NCBI GenBank assembly: GCA_948956705.1
Contig: CARCZS010000053.1
Span: 1-7,701, forward strand
Source of the DNA: an uncultured Phocaeicola sp.
GTDB lineage: Bacteria > Bacteroidota > Bacteroidia > Bacteroidales > Bacteroidaceae
Direction of reading: 5' to 3'
DNA: 7,701 nucleotides
Shown: one piece after another, positions 4,187 to 7,701 of the stretch
Position numbering within the stretch: the first letter of the stretch is position 1
Layout of the letters: every line of letters begins with the position of its first letter
Position numbers and translations under genes: made by a program
Notes under the pieces: generated by a model
Told to the model about the DNA's origin: nothing
What the model saw: only the letters and a program-made list of their open reading frames with translations
Database searches by the model: none

Positions 4187-6592
4187 TTATTTTTCTTGCC
4201 CTTTGGGAATGACAATCCAGAAACAGGAGCCCTCCCCTTCTATAGAATCCACTCCGATATTTCCTCCCATCTGCTCCACTATGCTCTTACAGATGGAAAG
4301 TCCGAGCCCTGTTCCGTGAACAAAACTGTTTAACTTGACAAATCGTTCAAAAACAGAATCCACCTTGTCTGCAGGAATACCCACTCCTGTATCGCGTACG
4401 TAAAACTTCAAACGATTTTTCCCCACTTCATGGTATCCCAAAGAAATACTGCCCTGAACCGTAAACTTTAATGCATTATTAATAAAATTGGACAGCACCT
4501 GTGTGAGTCTGGTCTTATCAACATAAAGTGTACATTGCGGCAAATGGTCTTCAAAACGAAGTTCCACCCCTGCCGGTGTCTTCATCCGCAGTGAGTAGAC
4601 TATCTCACTACAGAGCGCATTTACATCGACAGTGCTTCCTACAAAATCGAAAGTGCCTGATTCAATCTTCGACAAATCCAGAATATCAGAGATTAACTGC
4701 AACAAAAGCTCCGTATTTTCGTGCACAATAGACATATATTGTGAACGCTCTTCTTTGTCCTCTGCCTGAATGAGCAGGTCGGAGAAACCAACAATGGCAT
4801 TCAGGGGAGTACGAATCTCATGACTCATATTGGCAAGAAAAGCCGATTTTAAACGGTCCAGGTTCTCTGCCTTTTCTTTCGCCTTTATCAGCATCATTTC
4901 CGTTTCCTTCAGTTCTGTGATATCATAATTGATACATACCATATCAATAATACCGTCTTCGGGACGGAAATCACGCACCATGACATTAATCCGTGTCCAC
5001 GTATAATTCCCGCCTTCCCGCAAGATACGGACATCGTGGCGCAAATGGGTGGCTGTACGGTCCAATACTTGCTCAAAGAAAGCGAGTATCACCCGACGGT
5101 CGTCAGGATGGAAGTGGGAATGTATCTTGATAATTTGGGAAAGAGGGGTCCCCTCTTTCTCACCGACATTCCTATACCAACTGCTGACAGCATAACCGTC
5201 ACGCGTCAAGGCATTGAAATGAGCATATCCCACCTTGGCATAATCCCCCACCAGCGTAAAGAACTCTTCAAATTCCTGTATCTTATGATGCGCATTATTC
5301 GTCTCCGTGTTGTCTATATTAGTAATCAGAATATTCACCAGATTGCCCGACGAGTCCAGGATAGGAATGGCTTTTGAAATCAGTTCTATCCGCCCCTGCT
5401 TTAGTGTTTTATAGTAGTCGCCTATCCGGTCAAAATCATATTCAAAGCCAAAGTTGAAAGACTTTCCTTCTTTCAGCATATCCTCCCAGTTGTCACACAG
5501 CATCGGGTTGGCAAACAAATTGATTCCCAGTACATCTTCTTTACAGGTCATTCCAAAGATTTCAAGGTCCTTATCATTGATATCCACCAATGTACCCTCC
5601 CGGTCGTATAGTTCGATACCTACAGGAATATTCTTATAAATATCGCGGAAATACTGTTGTTCAAACGAGGCCTCGGATTCTGCCTTATACAATCCCACAC
5701 AAATACTGATGATATTCGCCAGTGAAGCAAACCACTGATAATCTTCGTTTCTCCATTCACGAAACTCCTTCATAATCTCAATTCCCATATACCCCCACAC
5801 TCCGTCTTTGGAGTTCAGGGGAACTGCCATGACGGATTTTACTCCTGCGGCAGCCAGACGCATCCTCTCTTCCACCGCATCGGCGGGAATGGAATCTGAG
5901 GTAAAGAGGATGACAGGAATACCCGAAAACAGTTGCGTGTCCCACCAACTGCCGTATGCTATGGGTTCAATGGACTGAAAACGCTTTTCGTGCGCAACTC
6001 CTTCGGCCACAATCTCATGGACACAACTTTGCAGATGACTGATTTTATCATATTCGACAATATAAGTCCGGTCTCCTTTAAACTGGAAAAGCACGTCACG
6101 CAAAATTTTATCAATGACTCCCGTCACATCGTCTGAATGAAGAAAATCCAACAAAGAACGGGAAATGCCGTTCAACCGATACAGCAAATCATTCAGCCGG
6201 ACAACCGTATCTTCCTGCATACTCATACGCTGGCGCGAAACACATTGCAGCATGCCCATTATACGAACGTGCCCATCATCAGTAATCCGCTTGTCACCGA
6301 CTTTAGTGCTTACCCACATGACACCGTACTTAGTATGAATAGGAAAGACTTGCTCATAGATGTCCATCATCTTAAACGAACGGAACTCTGCAAGCACCCG
6401 TTCCCTGTAATCTGCACAGATTAAATTTCCAAAATCCGAAAATGAAATCTTTCCCCCTTCGATACCTAACAAATCTGCCACAAAATCTGAGCAATAATAA
6501 ACTCCTTCATTAAAGTCGGCCTCCCACCACCCCATCCGGGCTATTGAGACCAGCTGCTGTAACCTAATATTATCTTCTTCAACCTTATTCAT
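4187..6592 (-). CDS. Cytosolic PAS-GAF-PAS-PAS sensor histidine kinase
   Basis: This 801-residue sensor kinase should autophosphorylate on histidine and pass the phosphate to a separate response regulator. In order it has a PAS domain (~15-120), a GAF domain (~135-305), a second PAS (~315-430), a third PAS with PAC tail (~445-565), a short linking helix, HisKA (~575-645) and HATPase_c (~690-797). The H-box [20 protein letters not shown] places the phospho-accepting His at 591. The N-box is around [11 protein letters not shown] (701-711), G1 is DTGVGIP (734-740), the F-box FERF (748-751) and G2 GTGLGLSI (760-767). All key residues are present. No signal peptide, membrane segment or receiver domain is seen, so it is a soluble sensor of an internal signal. 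The ATG at 6592 is preceded by AGGA eight bases upstream. It is convergent with cysS and divergent from the exported-protein gene. Its ligand and partner regulator are unknown. Confidence 0.92.
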   Translation of the reverse strand: MNKVEEDNIRLQQLVSIARMGWWEADFNEGVYYCSDFVADLLGIEGGKISFSDFGNLICADYRERVLAEFRSFKMMDIYEQVFPIHTKYGVMWVSTKVGDKRITDDGHVRIMGMLQCVSRQRMSMQEDTVVRLNDLLYRLNGISRSLLDFLHSDDVTGVIDKILRDVLFQFKGDRTYIVEYDKISHLQSCVHEIVAEGVAHEKRFQSIEPIAYGSWWDTQLFSGIPVILFTSDSIPADAVEERMRLAAAGVKSVMAVPLNSKDGVWGYMGIEIMKEFREWRNEDYQWFASLANIISICVGLYKAESEASFEQQYFRDIYKNIPVGIELYDREGTLVDINDKDLEIFGMTCKEDVLGINLFANPMLCDNWEDMLKEGKSFNFGFEYDFDRIGDYYKTLKQGRIELISKAIPILDSSGNLVNILITNIDNTETNNAHHKIQEFEEFFTLVGDYAKVGYAHFNALTRDGYAVSSWYRNVGEKEGTPLSQIIKIHSHFHPDDRRVILAFFEQVLDRTATHLRHDVRILREGGNYTWTRINVMVRDFRPEDGIIDMVCINYDITELKETEMMLIKAKEKAENLDRLKSAFLANMSHEIRTPLNAIVGFSDLLIQAEDKEERSQYMSIVHENTELLLQLISDILDLSKIESGTFDFVGSTVDVNALCSEIVYSLRMKTPAGVELRFEDHLPQCTLYVDKTRLTQVLSNFINNALKFTVQGSISLGYHEVGKNRLKFYVRDTGVGIPADKVDSVFERFVKLNSFVHGTGLGLSICKSIVEQMGGNIGVDSIEGEGSCFWIVIPKGQEK

Positions 6593-6657
6593 ACTTTATT
6601 TCCTGCTTTTAAAGATGCAAGATAAACATTATATCAGTCACTCAATCATTTTATTCC

Positions 6658-6685
6658 AAAAATAACTCCCTTAATGGGTATTTTT
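6658..6685. promoter_or_regulatory. Interrupted dyad in the divergent promoter region
   Basis: AAAAATA (6658-6664) pairs with TATTTTT (6679-6685), and CCC (6668-6670) with GGG (6676-6678), with a 3-base bulge (ACT) in the left arm and a TTAAT loop. It lies roughly midway in the 176-base gap between the divergent kinase and exported-protein genes. It could be an operator acting on either gene or a chance A/T-rich dyad. Confidence 0.3.
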
Positions 6686-6693
6686 AACCCTAT

Positions 6694-6707
6694 TCATTTG
6701 CAAATGA
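6694..6707. promoter_or_regulatory. Perfect 14-bp palindrome, operator candidate
   Basis: TCATTTGCAAATGA is perfectly self-complementary over 14 bp. It overlaps the proposed -33 box (TTTG, 6697-6700) of the downstream exported-protein gene, where a bound dimeric regulator would block or alter transcription. It lies 62 bases upstream of that gene's ATG and about 100 bases upstream of the kinase start. No second copy was noticed in the window. Confidence 0.4.
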
Positions 6708-6728
6708 GCAACAATATCTTTAATTTCG
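6697..6728 (+). promoter_or_regulatory. Probable promoter of the exported-protein gene
   Basis: TTTG (6697-6700), a 20-base spacer, then TAATTTCG (6721-6728), which differs from the Bacteroides -7 consensus TAnnTTTG at one fixed position. The start would fall near 6733-6736, leaving a leader of about 35 bases. An overlapping TATCTTTA (6715-6722) also differs at one position but lacks a -33 box at proper spacing. Confidence 0.4.
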
Positions 6729-6768
6729 TGAAACAACTGCATTACAAACCCTGCAAATCCATAACGCA

Positions 6769-7593
6769 ATGAAAGACAAAGTCCTATTAATCTGCCTGTT
6801 ACTACTGGTATCCCTAGGGATATCCGCACAGAAATACACGATTTATATAGATGATTTCAATAGTGAAATCAAAGTTCCCAATAAAGTGCTCAATGCCATT
6901 CGGAGTGTTGTATTGGACGGCATACAGCAAACAAATCGTGTAAATATTGTTGATGCGATGGCTGTAGGCGCCGACCTCAATCTGAGTCCATTGGAAGACG
7001 CACGCCGTTTCCGGGCCGAGTATCTGCTACGCGGAAATTTAGTATCACGCGAGGCTACTGACGATGGAAGTTCGCATCGCCGCTATCACAGCCGCGAGAA
7101 CAGTTTCAAAGAAAAGTTCAAGCTACAGTTGGACTTGATTCGCACCAGTGACGGAACCACTATCGGTACAAGGGTTTATGAAGAAACCGGTTCGTCTTCG
7201 GGCAAAGATGCGAGCCAGTTTGCAGCGTTGGAACATTCACTGTTGGGTATGCCGTATGAAATGAGAAACTTTGTGGAGAATTACTTTAAGGTTTATGGCA
7301 GCATCTTGAAACTTGCCGGAGATAATGGGAAAAAAGCTAAAACAGTTTATATCAATCTGGGATATGATGATCCGATAAAGGAAGGCCAGCGGTTTGATGT
7401 AATGGAAGACGGGATGATTGACGGTAATTATATGGAAGATAAAGTAGGAGAAGTACGCATTGATAAAATCATGGGACCGAAGATTTCTCTATGCAAGGTT
7501 AATAAAGGTGGAGAAGACATCTTAAGGATAATCAATGAAGGAAAAATCACCTTGAGACTGGTTTCCAGAAAAGCCAAACTCTTTGATGAATAA
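6769..7593 (+). CDS. Exported protein with CsgG/FlgT-like features, function unknown
   Basis: The 274-residue product starts with a typical signal peptide: MKDK, a hydrophobic run LLICLLLLVSLGI, then ISA-Q with likely cleavage after Ala20. There is no lipobox Cys, so it is predicted to be a soluble periplasmic or secreted protein. Residues ~22-180 (YTIYIDDF, a helix with VLNAIRSVVLDGIQ, NIVD, then a YLLRGNL strand and a KLQLDLIRTSDGTTIGTRVY segment) resemble the CsgG-type fold, in which a small protein collects short β-strands and reports on envelope assembly. Residues ~190-266 (VYINLGYDDPIKEGQRFDVM ... VGEVRIDKIMGPKISLCKV ... I) resemble the C-terminal domain of FlgT-like proteins. These are pattern resemblances, not searches. 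The gene is monocistronic in the window and divergent from the histidine kinase, which makes co-regulation possible. The ATG at 6769 gives a good signal peptide. Confidence 0.75.
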   Translation: MKDKVLLICLLLLVSLGISAQKYTIYIDDFNSEIKVPNKVLNAIRSVVLDGIQQTNRVNIVDAMAVGADLNLSPLEDARRFRAEYLLRGNLVSREATDDGSSHRRYHSRENSFKEKFKLQLDLIRTSDGTTIGTRVYEETGSSSGKDASQFAALEHSLLGMPYEMRNFVENYFKVYGSILKLAGDNGKKAKTVYINLGYDDPIKEGQRFDVMEDGMIDGNYMEDKVGEVRIDKIMGPKISLCKVNKGGEDILRIINEGKITLRLVSRKAKLFDE

Positions 7594-7624
7594 GGCAAAG
7601 GGGCTTTACTCTGTATACATTCGG

Positions 7625-7640
7625 GAGTGTGTCAAAACTA
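7625..7640 (+). other. Possible left arm of a terminator continuing past the window
   Basis: GAGTGTGTCAAAACTA, 31 bases after the stop of the exported-protein gene, resembles the terminator arm found at 4151-4165 read on the other strand (GAGGGTGTCAAAATG). No complementary arm lies within the window, so if it is a hairpin its right arm is beyond 7701. Confidence 0.25.
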
Positions 7641-7665
7641 AACCGACCTATCCCATCGTCAGCTG

Positions 7666-7687
7666 TAGGGGCAGGGTTTGCCTGCCC
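7666..7687. repeat. REP-like GC-rich hairpin
   Basis: TAGGGGCAGGGTTTGCCTGCCC contains GGGCAGG (7669-7675) and CCTGCCC (7681-7687), a perfect 7-bp stem around GTTTG. The TAGGG(A/G)CAG opening is shared with the hairpin at 1532-1554. Short GC-rich palindromes with a GTAGGGGC start are common extragenic repeats in many bacterial genomes. It stands out against its A+T-richer surroundings. Confidence 0.5.
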
Positions 7688-7701
7688 GAAGACACAAAGT
7701 A

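Overview
The window looks like a chromosomal segment from a Bacteroides-type bacterium (Bacteroidales). The signs are TAnnTTTG-type -7 promoter boxes just upstream of start codons, near absence of Shine-Dalgarno sites, Bacteroidetes-style CysS and MnmA proteins, and a cytosolic multi-PAS histidine kinase typical of the group. No rRNA, tRNA, transposase or CRISPR array was seen.

Layout: (1) 1-386, the 3' end of a TPR protein that starts upstream of the window. (2) 488-1534, an MnmA-family tRNA 2-thiouridylase with a CxxC plus CxC cysteine arrangement. (3) 1535-2619, an intergenic region of about 1.1 kb that is the most unusual part of the window. It holds a 60-codon start-less coding remnant on the minus strand, a long nested hairpin, two inverted copies of a ~96-bp element (72 of 96 columns identical by hand alignment), a 22-bp-period tandem array capped by a perfect inverted copy, and a second truncated coding remnant. 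The two 96-bp copies and everything between them are bracketed by the 8-bp direct repeat GCATATTT, so the block may be one non-autonomous composite insertion. (4) 2620-4101, cysS behind a good Bacteroides promoter. (5) 4129-4165, a hairpin terminator shared by convergent genes. (6) 4187-6592 on the minus strand, a PAS-GAF-PAS-PAS histidine kinase without a receiver domain. (7) 6593-6768, a divergent promoter region with a perfect 14-bp palindrome. (8) 6769-7593, an exported protein resembling CsgG/FlgT-type domain proteins. (9) 7594-7701, a tail with a REP-like hairpin.

Two genes act in tRNA biology: MnmA makes the 2-thio group of wobble uridines and CysS charges tRNA-Cys. They are separated by the repeat-rich block and do not look like an operon. 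The histidine kinase and the exported protein are divergent, and share a control region that could hold a common operator, but no response regulator lies in the window. The strongest candidate for something undescribed is the repeat block at 1893-2436. It is described here from direct reading; its family identity and mobility are inference.
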